From the NCBI GenBank assembly GCA_017433405.1, contig JAFRHH010000041.1:1-53143 (forward strand): DNA of 53,143 nucleotides, read 5' to 3'. Origin of the DNA: Clostridia bacterium. Its GTDB lineage: Bacteria > Bacillota > Clostridia > Christensenellales > Aristaeellaceae. The translations under genes were made by a program, and so were the position numbers. Numbering within the stretch: position 1 is the stretch's first letter; each line of letters opens with the position of its first letter. Shown piece by piece: positions 32,156 through 43,200 of the stretch. Below the pieces are notes generated by a model that saw only the letters and a list, made by a program, of their open reading frames with translations, searched no databases and was not told where the DNA came from.

Positions 32156-34798
32156 ATGGATTTAGCCGATCTGAACCGGGAGCAGCGAATGGCCGCGGAA
32201 ACGCTCGAGGGGCCGGTGCTCGTTCTGGCGGGGGCCGGCAGCGGCAAGACCCGGGCCCTGACCTACCGGATCGCGAACCTCATCGACCACGGGGTCGCGC
32301 CGTGGCACATTCTCGCCCTGACCTTTACCAACAAGGCCGCGGCCGAAATGAAGCAGCGGGTTCAGCAGCTGACGGGGGAGCAGGCCGCCTCCGAGGCCTG
32401 GATCAGCACCTTTCACTCCACCTGCGCCCGGATCCTTCGGAGGGATATCGAAAAGCTCGGATATACCCGCAGCTTCGCCATCTATGACGATGAGGATCAG
32501 AACACCATCATCCGCCAGATCCTGAAGGAGCTGAACATCGACGACAGGTTTCTGCCGGTTCGGGAGGTTCGGAGCCGGATAAGCGACGCTAAGAACCGGA
32601 TGATTACGCCGGACGAATGGTTCCGGACCAGCCCCCGGGACCGGAGGAGCAGCCAGATTCACGACGCGATGACCCTCTATGAAAAAAAGCTGCGAACGCT
32701 GAACGCCCTTGATTTTGATGATCTGATCAACAAAACCCTCGAGCTGATGCTGGATCATCCGCCGGTGCTGAGCTATTACCGGGAGCGGTTTCAATATGTG
32801 CTGGTGGACGAATATCAGGATACGAACAAAGCCCAGTACGAGCTGATCCGGCTGATTTCCCTCCAGCACCGGAACCTCTGCGTCGTGGGGGACGATGACC
32901 AGAGCATCTACGGATGGCGCGGGGCGGACGTTCGCAACATTCTCGATTTCGAAAAGGATTATCCGGATGCGAAGGTCATCAGGCTGGAGCAGAATTACCG
33001 GAGCACGGGGATCATTCTCGACGCGGCGAACCAGGTGATCGCCCATAACGCGGACCGGAAGGACAAGCGGCTCTGGACGGAGGCGGAGGGCGGGGATAAA
33101 ATCCGATCCTACACCGCCGTCGACGAGCAGGACGAGGCCCTCTGGGTCGCCGGGCGGATTCAGGAGCTTCGCAGGGGCGGAACGGACATCGGAAGCGTCG
33201 CCATTCTCTATCGGAACAACGCCCAGAGCCGCGTGGTCGAAGAAATGCTCATGCGGGCGGGGATCCCCTACCGGATTTTCGGGGGCCAGAAGTTCTACGA
33301 GCGAAAGGAAGTCAAGGACATCCTCGCCTACCTGCGGGTGATCGTCAATCCCTCGGACGATCTGAGCCTTCGGCGGATTATCAACATTCCCAAACGGGCC
33401 ATCGGGGAGACGACGGTTCAGGCGCTCGAGGCCCACGCCGCGGAGAAGGGCATCCCGCTTTACAGCACGCTGGAGGATCCGCCGGAGGGGCTGAACAAAC
33501 GGGCCAGAGGCAGCCTGCAGGCCTTCGCGGAGCTGATGACGATGCTGACCGTCATGAAGGACAGCCTTCCCCTGGCGGAATACATCGACTATCTGATCGA
33601 CCAGACCGGGCTCGAGCGGCAATACGCGAAGGAGAATACCGAGGAGGCCCGGAGCCGGATGGAGAACATCGCGGAATTCCGCGGAGCGGTGACCGCCTTT
33701 GCCCAGCTTTCCGAGGAAAGCTCTCTGGAGGACTACCTTGAAAACGTCGCCCTGGTCACGGATCTGGACCGGTCCGGCGAGGCGGGGGACACGGTCACGA
33801 TGATGACGCTGCACAGCGCGAAGGGCCTCGAATTCGACCACGTTTTCATCGTCGGAACCGAGGAGAATATCTTTCCGTCCGCCCGCAGCCTGGAGGACCC
33901 GGGGCGCCTGGAGGAGGAGCGGCGGCTGATGTACGTCGGCATTACCCGGGCGCGGAAGGCCCTCTGCCTCACCCGGGCCCGGGAGCGGATGCTCTATAAC
34001 CAGTTTCAGCATAATCCCCCGAGCCGCTTCATCGAGGAGATTCCGGACCGCCTGATTCAGGAGGAGGGCTTTGGAGCCCGCCGGCGGCCCGCCCCCCGCG
34101 GAGGAACTCACTTCGAAAGCAGCGCCGGCGACGCGGCAGCCAGTTACGGAAACGCCCCCCGCGGAGGAACCCGCTTCGAAAGCGGCGCCGGCGACGCGGC
34201 AGCCAGTTACGGAAACGCCCCCCGCGGAGGAACCCGCTTCGGAATCAGCTCCCGGGCCGGCAGCGACGCGGAGCGCTTTGGCTACTACCCGGACGACCCG
34301 GGAAGCGGGACCCGGAACGTGGGGACTGCCCCCCGGGTTCCGCCCCGCGGAACATGGGGACTGTCCCCGCGTTCCGCGACACCCCAGGCATCCGGCGCGC
34401 CCCCGCGTTCCACATCCCCCCGTGCAGGCAGCATGACCCCTCAGGAGCTCGGTAAGCCCAGAATCACCCTTCACGGGAAAAGCCTGGACCAGCTCCCGAA
34501 GGCCGCGGCGCCGAAGGGAACGGCGCTGGATCAGATCCCCGGGGTCACGAGGGGCTTCGGCAGCGCCTCCCAACCCGCAGCCACGGGCCACGGCGTTAGC
34601 GGCGCTTCCCAGTCCGCAGTCGCGAACCGCATATTCGAGCCCGGCGAGCGGGTCATGCATGCCAAATTCGGCCCGGGAACGGTCCTCCACGTCGAAGGCG
34701 AGGGCGCCGCGGCCAGGATTCGCGTTCATTTCGATTCCGCCGGGGAGCGGGAGCTTTCCCTGGCCATCGCGCCGATCGTCCGATACAGAGAGGATTAG
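32156..34798 (+). CDS. pcrA: ATP-dependent DNA helicase PcrA (UvrD/Rep, SF1A)
   Basis: PcrA unwinds DNA 3'-5' in repair and replication restart and displaces proteins from DNA. The 880 residues show Walker A AGAGSGKT (25-32), motif Ia LTFTNKAAAEM, Walker B VDEYQDTN (from about 217), motif III GDDDQSIYGWRGAD, motif IV LEQNYRST, motif V TLHSAKGLEFDHVF and motif VI RLMYVGITRARKAL. After the helicase core comes a disordered linker (about 640-810) with 21-residue tandem repeats and two REP palindromes translated in frame. The C-terminal domain of about 60 residues (GERVMHAKFGPGTVLHVEG) is the RNA-polymerase-interacting Tudor-like domain. AGGAGGA precedes ATG 32156. It is followed by ligA as in other Bacillota. 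Confidence 0.97.
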   Translation: MDLADLNREQRMAAETLEGPVLVLAGAGSGKTRALTYRIANLIDHGVAPWHILALTFTNKAAAEMKQRVQQLTGEQAASEAWISTFHSTCARILRRDIEKLGYTRSFAIYDDEDQNTIIRQILKELNIDDRFLPVREVRSRISDAKNRMITPDEWFRTSPRDRRSSQIHDAMTLYEKKLRTLNALDFDDLINKTLELMLDHPPVLSYYRERFQYVLVDEYQDTNKAQYELIRLISLQHRNLCVVGDDDQSIYGWRGADVRNILDFEKDYPDAKVIRLEQNYRSTGIILDAANQVIAHNADRKDKRLWTEAEGGDKIRSYTAVDEQDEALWVAGRIQELRRGGTDIGSVAILYRNNAQSRVVEEMLMRAGIPYRIFGGQKFYERKEVKDILAYLRVIVNPSDDLSLRRIINIPKRAIGETTVQALEAHAAEKGIPLYSTLEDPPEGLNKRARGSLQAFAELMTMLTVMKDSLPLAEYIDYLIDQTGLERQYAKENTEEARSRMENIAEFRGAVTAFAQLSEESSLEDYLENVALVTDLDRSGEAGDTVTMMTLHSAKGLEFDHVFIVGTEENIFPSARSLEDPGRLEEERRLMYVGITRARKALCLTRARERMLYNQFQHNPPSRFIEEIPDRLIQEEGFGARRRPAPRGGTHFESSAGDAAASYGNAPRGGTRFESGAGDAAASYGNAPRGGTRFGISSRAGSDAERFGYYPDDPGSGTRNVGTAPRVPPRGTWGLSPRSATPQASGAPPRSTSPRAGSMTPQELGKPRITLHGKSLDQLPKAAAPKGTALDQIPGVTRGFGSASQPAATGHGVSGASQSAVANRIFEPGERVMHAKFGPGTVLHVEGEGAAARIRVHFDSAGERELSLAIAPIVRYRED
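34098..34235 (+). repeat. 63-bp tandem repeat inside pcrA
   Basis: Units begin at 34098, 34161 and 34224 (the third partial), each encoding 21 residues of the form RGGTRFESGAGDAAASYGNA. They lie in the linker between the helicase core and the Tudor-like tail, keep the frame, and are nearly identical, so they are recent expansions. Confidence 0.85.
34312..34377. repeat. Two REP-like palindromes inside the pcrA coding sequence
   Basis: 34312-34342 and 34347-34377 are copies of the GGAAC-GTGGGGACTGTCCCC-GTTCC palindrome. The second is perfect apart from its centre: GCGGAAC-at-GGGGAC-t-GTCCCC-gc-GTTCCGC. They are read through in frame as part of the PcrA linker. Confidence 0.85.
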
Positions 34799-34823
34799 GG
34801 TTCCTGACAGTCACCACAGAGAA

Positions 34824-34914
34824 GACAGATTTTGTCCGCGAATTGCGTTTGCGTGAGCGGTACAGAAATCGTTATCCGCCGCAGAAGGCAGATGTGAACT
34901 GATGTTCGCAGAGG
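34824..34914 (+). repeat. Leader repeat upstream of ligA (A-type plus B-type element)
   Basis: This repeats the pcrA leader: the A part from 34824, then the B part 34866-34914 (AAATCGTTATCC, GCAGAAGGCAGA, TGTGAACTGATGTTCGCAGAGG). Here the palindrome GAAC-TGAT-GTTC is complete. It ends at the ribosome binding site of ligA. Confidence 0.8.
34896..34907 (+). promoter_or_regulatory. SOS-box-like palindrome (LexA/DinR type) before ligA
   Basis: GAACTGATGTTC matches the Gram-positive LexA core GAAC-N4-GTTC and sits 17 bp before the ligA start codon. An identical 12-mer lies before ylbF-mutS. It may instead be an RNA hairpin of the B-type leader. Confidence 0.45.
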
Positions 34915-34921
34915 AGGATAA

Positions 34922-37213
<2,292 letters not shown>

Positions 37214-37226
37214 TGCGCGGAAAAGG

Positions 37227-37394
37227 GGGACGGTGTCCGGGGCTGCCGCCCGGGGACAGGGGGACCTGCCCGCAGGGCAGCAGAACGAGGGAATCGCACG
37301 CGCACCGCGGAGCCGCAGTCGCGTCTCTCGCGCACAGCGCGCGGCCAGGGAATCGCACGCGCACCGCGGAGCCGCAGTCGCGTCTCTCGCGCAC
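37227..37394. repeat. GC-rich intergenic repeats between ligA and the M50 gene
   Basis: The stretch contains three repeats. GGGACGGTGTCCGGGGCTGC (start of a 26-bp element, 37227-37252) is found again at 38106-38131. A 31-bp element (37263-37293) recurs exactly at 46329-46359. A 48-bp direct duplication lies at 37288-37335 and 37347-37394. No gene or promoter is seen in it. Confidence 0.8.
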
Positions 37395-37426
37395 CGCACG
37401 CGGTATAGACAGAAAGGAGATTAAGT

Positions 37427-38095
37427 TTGAGCTTCATTCAGGAAATGATTCTTCGCTTTCAGCAGAACCCGGGCGACGCCCTGATCTACCTGCTCATGAG
37501 CACGGCGTCCATCCTGATCTGCCTGATCGGCCATGAGGTGGCCCACGGGTGGGTCGCCCTGAAATGCGGGGATCCGACGGCAAAGATGATGGGCCGGCTG
37601 ACTCTGGATCCCCGGAAGCATCTGGATCCGATCGGAACCATCTGCATGCTGCTTCTGCGGGTCGGATGGGCAAAACCGGTCCCGATCAATCCCCGGAACT
37701 TCCGAAACTACCGGAGGGATTATATCCTGGTTTCCCTGGCGGGGATCGGGGCGAATCTCGCGATGTTCCTCCTCGGAACCATCGGGATGGTGCTGCTCTG
37801 GAAGCATACGGACAGCGACATTACCGACTACCTGATCCGCTTCCTGCAGATGTTTGTCCAGATGAACCTGAGCCTGGCGGTGTTCAATCTGCTGCCGGTT
37901 CCGCCGCTGGACGGCTTCCGCCTCCTGAACCAGCTCGCGTACAACGGACGGCTGCAGCTTTCGCCCCAGACCCAGCAGATCATCCAGATCGTTTTTCTCA
38001 TTCTCTGCTTCTCGGGCTTCCTGAACGGCCTGCTCAGTACGGTCATCGGCGCCATCTATAACGCGGTGGTCCCCTTTTTCTTCCGAATCCTATGA
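37427..38095 (+). CDS. Site-2-protease-type membrane metallopeptidase (M50)
   Basis: The 222-residue integral membrane protein has four to five hydrophobic segments. The zinc motif GHEVAHG (HExxH) lies in the first helix pair and the second metal motif FNLLPVPPLDGFRLL (NxxPxPPLDG) in a later one, both diagnostic of intramembrane M50 proteases. There is no PDZ domain, so it is the minimal Bacillota type found next to scpA-scpB. The start is TTG 37427 after AAAGGAGA. The substrate is unknown. Confidence 0.92.
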   Translation: MSFIQEMILRFQQNPGDALIYLLMSTASILICLIGHEVAHGWVALKCGDPTAKMMGRLTLDPRKHLDPIGTICMLLLRVGWAKPVPINPRNFRNYRRDYILVSLAGIGANLAMFLLGTIGMVLLWKHTDSDITDYLIRFLQMFVQMNLSLAVFNLLPVPPLDGFRLLNQLAYNGRLQLSPQTQQIIQIVFLILCFSGFLNGLLSTVIGAIYNAVVPFFFRIL

Positions 38096-38105
38096 GTGGG
38101 ACAGC

Positions 38106-38315
38106 GGGACGGTGTCCGGGGCTGCCGCCCGTTCTCCGCTGAACCGGGCGCTCCGAACCCTCCGTCCCACCCGGCAGACAGCCGCCCGTTCTCCGCTGAA
38201 CCGGGCGCTCCAAACCCTCCGTCCCACCCGGCAGATAGCCGCCTGTTCTCCGCTGAACCGGGCGCTCCGAAGTCCGGGGCTGCCGCCCGTTCTCCACTGA
38301 ACCGGGCGCTCCGAA
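38106..38315. repeat. GC-rich tandem array between the M50 gene and scpA
   Basis: GCCGCCCGTTCTCCGCTGAA-type units begin at 38124, 38181, 38238 and 38282 (spacing 57, 57, 44). Each carries the inverted pair CGCCCG/CGGGCG. The array is preceded by the 26-bp element at 38106-38131. It looks like a degenerate REP cluster; nothing coding is supported. Confidence 0.8.
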
Positions 38316-38357
38316 CTCCCGAAAACGCGCAACTAAGGAAACAACTAAGGAAACAAA

Positions 38358-39227
38358 ATGGAACTGACTTTTCGCTTAAAGGATTTTGACGGCCCGCTGG
38401 ATCTTCTGCTGACCCTGGTGGGGAAGGCGCAGATCGACATCCGGGATATCTTCGTCAGCGAGATCACGGATCAGTATCTGGCCATCGTTCAGCAGGCGGA
38501 CGACCTCAACATGGACGAAGCCAGCGATTTCCTGGTCATGGCCGCGACCCTGCTGGAGATCAAGAGCCGGGCGATGCTGCCCCGGCCGCCGGAGCCCGAG
38601 GAGGGAGAAGACCCGGAAACCGAGCTGATTCGCCGGCTCGAGGAATATAAGCAGATTCGGGAAAGCGTCGACCGGATGAAAGCCTTCGAGGAGGCGGCGA
38701 AGAACGTATTCACGAAGCTGCCGGAGGAATACCCGCTGCCGCCGCCGGAAATCGAGCTCAGAGGGCTGACTCTGGAAGGCCTGATGAGGGCCCTGGAGCG
38801 CATCCTGGAGCGGAAGCGGGGGCTCGACGATGATCCGGAATCGAACCACTATGCCCCGCGAAACATTCATCGGGATCAGCATAACGTTCAGGAATGCATG
38901 CTGGATCTGATGAAAAAAATCCGAAAAAAGCGCCGGATCGACTTCGAGGAAGCCCTGACGGAGCAGCCAACCCGGGAGGAAGTCATCACCTACTTCCTCG
39001 CGATTCTGGAGCTCATCAAGCTCGGCCGGCTTCATCTGATCCAGGAGGAGACCTACGGCAGGATTGAGCTCATCGCGGGGTCCGGCGACAAAGCGCCGGA
39101 AGCGCCGCCGGAGCCGGAAGCGGGTCTGTCCGGAGAGAGCGCCGGACCCAGGCGCAAACAGGGAAGAGCGAATCCGCAGCCAGCCCCGAAAATCAGGGCG
39201 GAAGCGAATCCGCAGTCGGAAGCGTAG
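38358..39227 (+). CDS. scpA: Segregation and condensation protein A (kleisin)
   Basis: ScpA is the kleisin that bridges SMC heads with ScpB in chromosome condensation. The 289 residues open with LTFRLKDFDGPLDLLLTLVG, KAQIDIRDI and DFLVMAATLLEIKSRAMLP (N-terminal kleisin helix bundle). They close with VITYFLAILELIKLGRLHLI (winged helix) before a disordered Pro/Ala/Glu tail of about 45 residues, longer than usual. scpB follows after 54 bp; the order M50-scpA-scpB is conserved in Bacillota. Confidence 0.95.
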   Translation: MELTFRLKDFDGPLDLLLTLVGKAQIDIRDIFVSEITDQYLAIVQQADDLNMDEASDFLVMAATLLEIKSRAMLPRPPEPEEGEDPETELIRRLEEYKQIRESVDRMKAFEEAAKNVFTKLPEEYPLPPPEIELRGLTLEGLMRALERILERKRGLDDDPESNHYAPRNIHRDQHNVQECMLDLMKKIRKKRRIDFEEALTEQPTREEVITYFLAILELIKLGRLHLIQEETYGRIELIAGSGDKAPEAPPEPEAGLSGESAGPRRKQGRANPQPAPKIRAEANPQSEA

Positions 39228-39281
39228 GCCGCGGAGACGGAACGGAACGGAGAGGACGAAGGGGAGCAGTAGTAAGAAACC

Positions 39282-40145
39282 ATGGCGAACGAAAACGTGA
39301 AGGCAACAGAAGAAAAGAAGGGCAGGAAGCCAGCAACGCCGGGGGAAAACCCGGAGGTCTCCCAGAAAGAAGCCCCGCCGGAAAATCCGGAGAAAAACCC
39401 GGAGGCCTCCCCGAAAGAGGCCCCGCCGGAAAATCCGGAGAAGAACCCGGAGGCCTCTCCGAAAGAGGCCCCGCCGGAAAATCCGGAGAAGAACCCGGAA
39501 GTCTCCCCGAAAGAGGCCCCGCCGGAAACCCCGAATGAAACCCCGGAAGGCAAGGCCGAGGGCAGCCTGGAGGGCAGCCTGGAAGGCCGCATCGAGGCCG
39601 TCCTCTTCGTGGCCGGGGACGCGATTCGAAAAAAGGACCTCGCGGGGGTGCTTTCGATTACCGAAAAGAAGCTGGAAAGCATTCTGACCCGGATGAGCGA
39701 CGATTACGATTATAATCAGCGGGGCTTCATGATCAGGCGCTTCGGCGAAAAGGTCCAGCTGGCCACCAGGCCCCTTTATGCCCCGGACGTCGTCCGGCTG
39801 CTCCAGCCGGTGCAGCAGCAGAGCCTGAGCCAGGCCGCCATGGAAACCCTGGCGGTGGTAGCCTACAAGCAGCCGGTAACCCGGTCCGAGGTCGAGCAGA
39901 TCCGCGGCGTCAAATGCGACTACAGCCTGCAGAGCCTGTCAACGAAGGGGTTGATTCAGGAGGTCGGCCGCAAGGACACGATCGGTCATCCGATTCTCTT
40001 CGGCACCACCGACGCCTTCCTGAGCCATTTCGGCCTCGAATCCCTGGAGGATCTTCCCCCGATGCCGGAGGAAGCCGGAAAGGCCGGGGATACCGGCGCG
40101 GAAGACGCCGGAACGGCATCGGAGGAAGAGGAGCTGACTTACTGA
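39282..40145 (+). CDS. scpB: Segregation and condensation protein B
   Basis: ScpB (287 residues) dimerises and binds ScpA in the SMC complex. The winged-helix core runs from about residue 98 (GRIEAVLFVAGDAIRKKDLA) through RGFMIRRFGEKVQLATRP, then METLAVVAYKQPVTRSEVEQ with IRGV, to HPILFGTTDAFLSHFGLESL. The first 95 residues are not part of the family: they are mostly a 16-residue tandem repeat (ENPEKNPEASPKEAPP type, 48 bp period, 39349-39528), acidic and disordered. The core is complete, so the protein should work. A later internal start is possible but has no good ribosome binding site. Confidence 0.94.
   Translation: MANENVKATEEKKGRKPATPGENPEVSQKEAPPENPEKNPEASPKEAPPENPEKNPEASPKEAPPENPEKNPEVSPKEAPPETPNETPEGKAEGSLEGSLEGRIEAVLFVAGDAIRKKDLAGVLSITEKKLESILTRMSDDYDYNQRGFMIRRFGEKVQLATRPLYAPDVVRLLQPVQQQSLSQAAMETLAVVAYKQPVTRSEVEQIRGVKCDYSLQSLSTKGLIQEVGRKDTIGHPILFGTTDAFLSHFGLESLEDLPPMPEEAGKAGDTGAEDAGTASEEEELTY
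39349..39528 (+). repeat. 48-bp tandem repeat inside scpB
   Basis: AAATCCGGAG recurs at 39383, 39431 and 39479; the array holds nearly four units, in frame, encoding the Pro/Glu/Ala-rich N-terminal extension of ScpB. Confidence 0.85.
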
Positions 40146-40147
40146 CG

Positions 40148-40262
40148 CAGCGGCTGCAAATCGTCATCCATCGCAGCATGGCAGACGTGAATTACCATTC
40201 ACAGCGGCTGCAAAATGGTCATCCATCGCAGCATGGCAGACGTGAATTACCATTCACAGAGG
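40148..40262 (+). repeat. Two tandem B-type leader repeats upstream of the clostripain-like gene
   Basis: Two copies of 54 and 55 bp (40148-40201, 40202-40256) each contain TCATCCATCGCAGCATGGCA, GACGTG and the palindrome GTGAAT-TACC-ATTCAC. They end in CAGCGG or CAGAGG, the latter just before the ribosome binding region of the gene at 40295. The palindrome differs from the GAAC/GTTC copies by paired changes in both arms. Confidence 0.8.
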
Positions 40263-40294
40263 AGAAAAGCCCGGAGAGAAGGAGTTAAACAAAA

Positions 40295-43200
40295 ATGCAG
40301 GACAACAGGAAGCCGAGGGCCCGGGAAAAAAGAGTTACCGACAACGGAAAAGGCGTTCAAAAATACGGCCAGGGCCTCGGAACCGGCCCGGTGAACAATA
40401 CCGGGAACTATGAATCCCGGCGGGAGCAGCGCGCCGGTTCCCCCGGAGGGAATCGCCAAAGCGGCGATCTGTTCTCCGGAGGGAATCGCCAAAGCGGCGA
40501 TCCGTTCTCCGGAGCAAAACGCGCCGGGAGCAATCCGTTCCAGGCCGGCGGGCGCCAAAGCAGCGATCCGTTCCAGGCCGGCGGGCGCCAGAGCGGCAGG
40601 CCTTCCGGGTCCTCGAGGGCCGGGGGAGATCCCTTCAAATCCTCCCGGCGCGGCGGGAACCCCTTCGGCGGGCTCTTTGGCGGTCATTCCAGCCAAAACT
40701 CCGGCAGCCCCTTCGGCGGCACGACCGGCGGATCTTCCGGCAATCATTCCGGCAGCCCCTTCGGCGGCACGACCGGCGGATCTTCCGGCAATCATTCCAG
40801 CAGCCCCTTCGGCGGCGGAAAGCTGATCGGAATCATCATCCTGCTGGTCCTCCTGCTGGGGGGCGGCCGGCTGAGCGGCCTCTTCGGGGGCGAGGAAGCC
40901 TCCCTCCCTGTGGCGGACTCCGGAACGACAACCTCCGGAACAGGATCCTCCTCCGGCACCTCCTCCAGCACCTCCAGCACCTCCTCCGGCCTGAGCGGCC
41001 TGCTTAGCGCCCTGATGAACTCCTCCTCAGGCTCTGTCTACGATTTCATCCCCTCCGGCGGCGGGCAAAGCGGCGCCGGCACCTCCTCCGGCGGCACCTC
41101 CGGCATCCCCTCCGGCACCTCCTCCGGCGCGGAATATTATACCTATGCCTCCAGCGGCAACGATTCCTCGGCGGATCAGACCGTCGCGCCGGGCGCCCGG
41201 GAAAAATACACAAAGATCCTGGGTGGGGGTCAGGACCGGATGACGATCCTGGTCTATCTCTGCGGCTCCGACCTGGAGAGCAAAAACGGCATGGGAACGG
41301 CTGACCTTAAGGAAATGGCGAACGCCCGGATTGGCGAAAAGGTGAACCTGATCGTCTATACAGGCGGCGCCTCCCGCTGGCGGAACAGCGTGGTATCTTC
41401 CACGACCAACCAGATCTACCAGATCCGGGACGGCTCCCTGACCCGGCTGGAGTCCGACCTGGGGAACGCCTCCATGACGGATCCCAATACCCTGACCCGT
41501 TTCATCCAATACGGCCGGGAGCATTTTCCGGCCAACCGGATGGCCCTGATCCTCTGGGACCATGGCGGCGGCAGCGTCAGCGGCTTCGGCTATGACGAAA
41601 AAACCGGGCGAAACCGAAGCATGACCCTGGCCGGCATCGATTCGGCGCTGGCGAAGGCCGGGGAGAAGTTTGATTTCATCGGCTTCGACGCCTGCCTGAT
41701 GGCGACGGTGGAAAACGGGCTTATGCTCAGCCAGTACGCCGACTATATGATCGCCAGCGAGGAAACCGAGCCCGGCGTCGGATGGTATTATACGGACTGG
41801 CTGACGGCCCTCTCCGCCAATCCGGCCATGGAAACGGTTCAGATCGGAAAGCATATCGCGGATGACTTCGTCTCCGTCTGCTCCCGGAAATGCCGCGGCC
41901 AGGGCACGACGCTGAGCGTCGTCGATCTGGCGGAGCTGGCCGCGACGGTGCCCGGGGAGCTGAAGGATTTCAGCCTTGAAACGAACAGTCTGATCCAGCA
42001 TAATGAATACGCCCGCGTCTCCGGCGCGAGAAGCCGAACCCGGGAATTCGCCCAGTCCAGCCGCATCGACCAGATCGATCTGATCCATTTCGCGGAAAAC
42101 CTCGGAACATCCTCCGGAAAGGAGCTGGCGGACGCGCTGCGGGGGGCGGTCAAATATAACCGAACCGGGGGCGGCCTCAGCCATTCCTATGGCCTTAGCA
42201 TCTATTTCCCCTACAGGCGCGGCGCGAAGGTTCGCGAGGTCGTTTCGACCTATGAAGCGATCGGCATGGAGAGCGAATATACCCGGTGCATCCAGGAATT
42301 CGCGAGCCTGGAGCTGAGCGGGCAGCTCAGCGCTGGCAGCTCTTTCGATGAGATCACCTCCGGCCAGCCCTCCGGCGGGATTCTGGATATCCTCCTGGGC
42401 GGCAGCGGCTCTGGCTCCGGATACGGCGGCGGCTCCTACGGCGGCTCCTCCTTCGGATACGGCGGCTCCTACGGCGGTTCCGGGTTTGGGAGCCTCCTGG
42501 GGGATCTGTTCTCCGGAAATGCCTCCGGCTTCGGCGGCTTCGGCTCCTCCTCCGGATCCGGCGCCTCCTACGGCGGCTCCTCCTCCGGATACGGCGCCTC
42601 CTACGGCGGCTCCTCCTCCGCCTCCGATCTGAGCGGCCTGCTGACGCTGTTCTCCGGCCGCCAGATGACGGCGGACAGGGCCATGGCCTATATCCAGGAG
42701 AATCATTTCGACCCGTCGAATCTGGTTTGGCGGAATGGGCGGATCACCCTGCCGGAAAGCCAGTGGAACCTGATTCAGTCCGTCAACCGCAATATCTTCT
42801 TTGACGACGGCAGCGGCTTTATCGATCTGGGAATGGATCCGGACTACGAAACCGACGGAAACGATCTGCTCTCCTCCTTCGATGGAACAGTGATCTCGGT
42901 CGACGGCCAGCCGATCGCCTTCTACTTCCTGGATTCCGTCGAGGAAGGGGATTACTATCGGATCACCGGCTACAGCCCAGCGATGCTGAACGGGGTCCGG
43001 GTGGACCTCCTGTTCGTCTTCGACCAGGATAATCCCTACTGCTATATCGTGGGGGCCCGCCAGGTCTATCCGGATTCAGACTGGTCGACGCTCCCGAAAA
43101 ACCTGATCCAGATCGGGCGGGGAGATCAGCTCCAGTTCCTCTGCGACTATTTCGATTACGAGGGGAACTACCAGGATTCCTACCGGCTCGGAAAGCCGAT

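Noticed and set aside
32162-34729. An 855-codon open frame antisense to pcrA, and similar long ones antisense to ligA and mutS
   Set aside because: These are codon-bias shadows of intact helicase, ligase and MutS genes; no ribosome binding sites or families.
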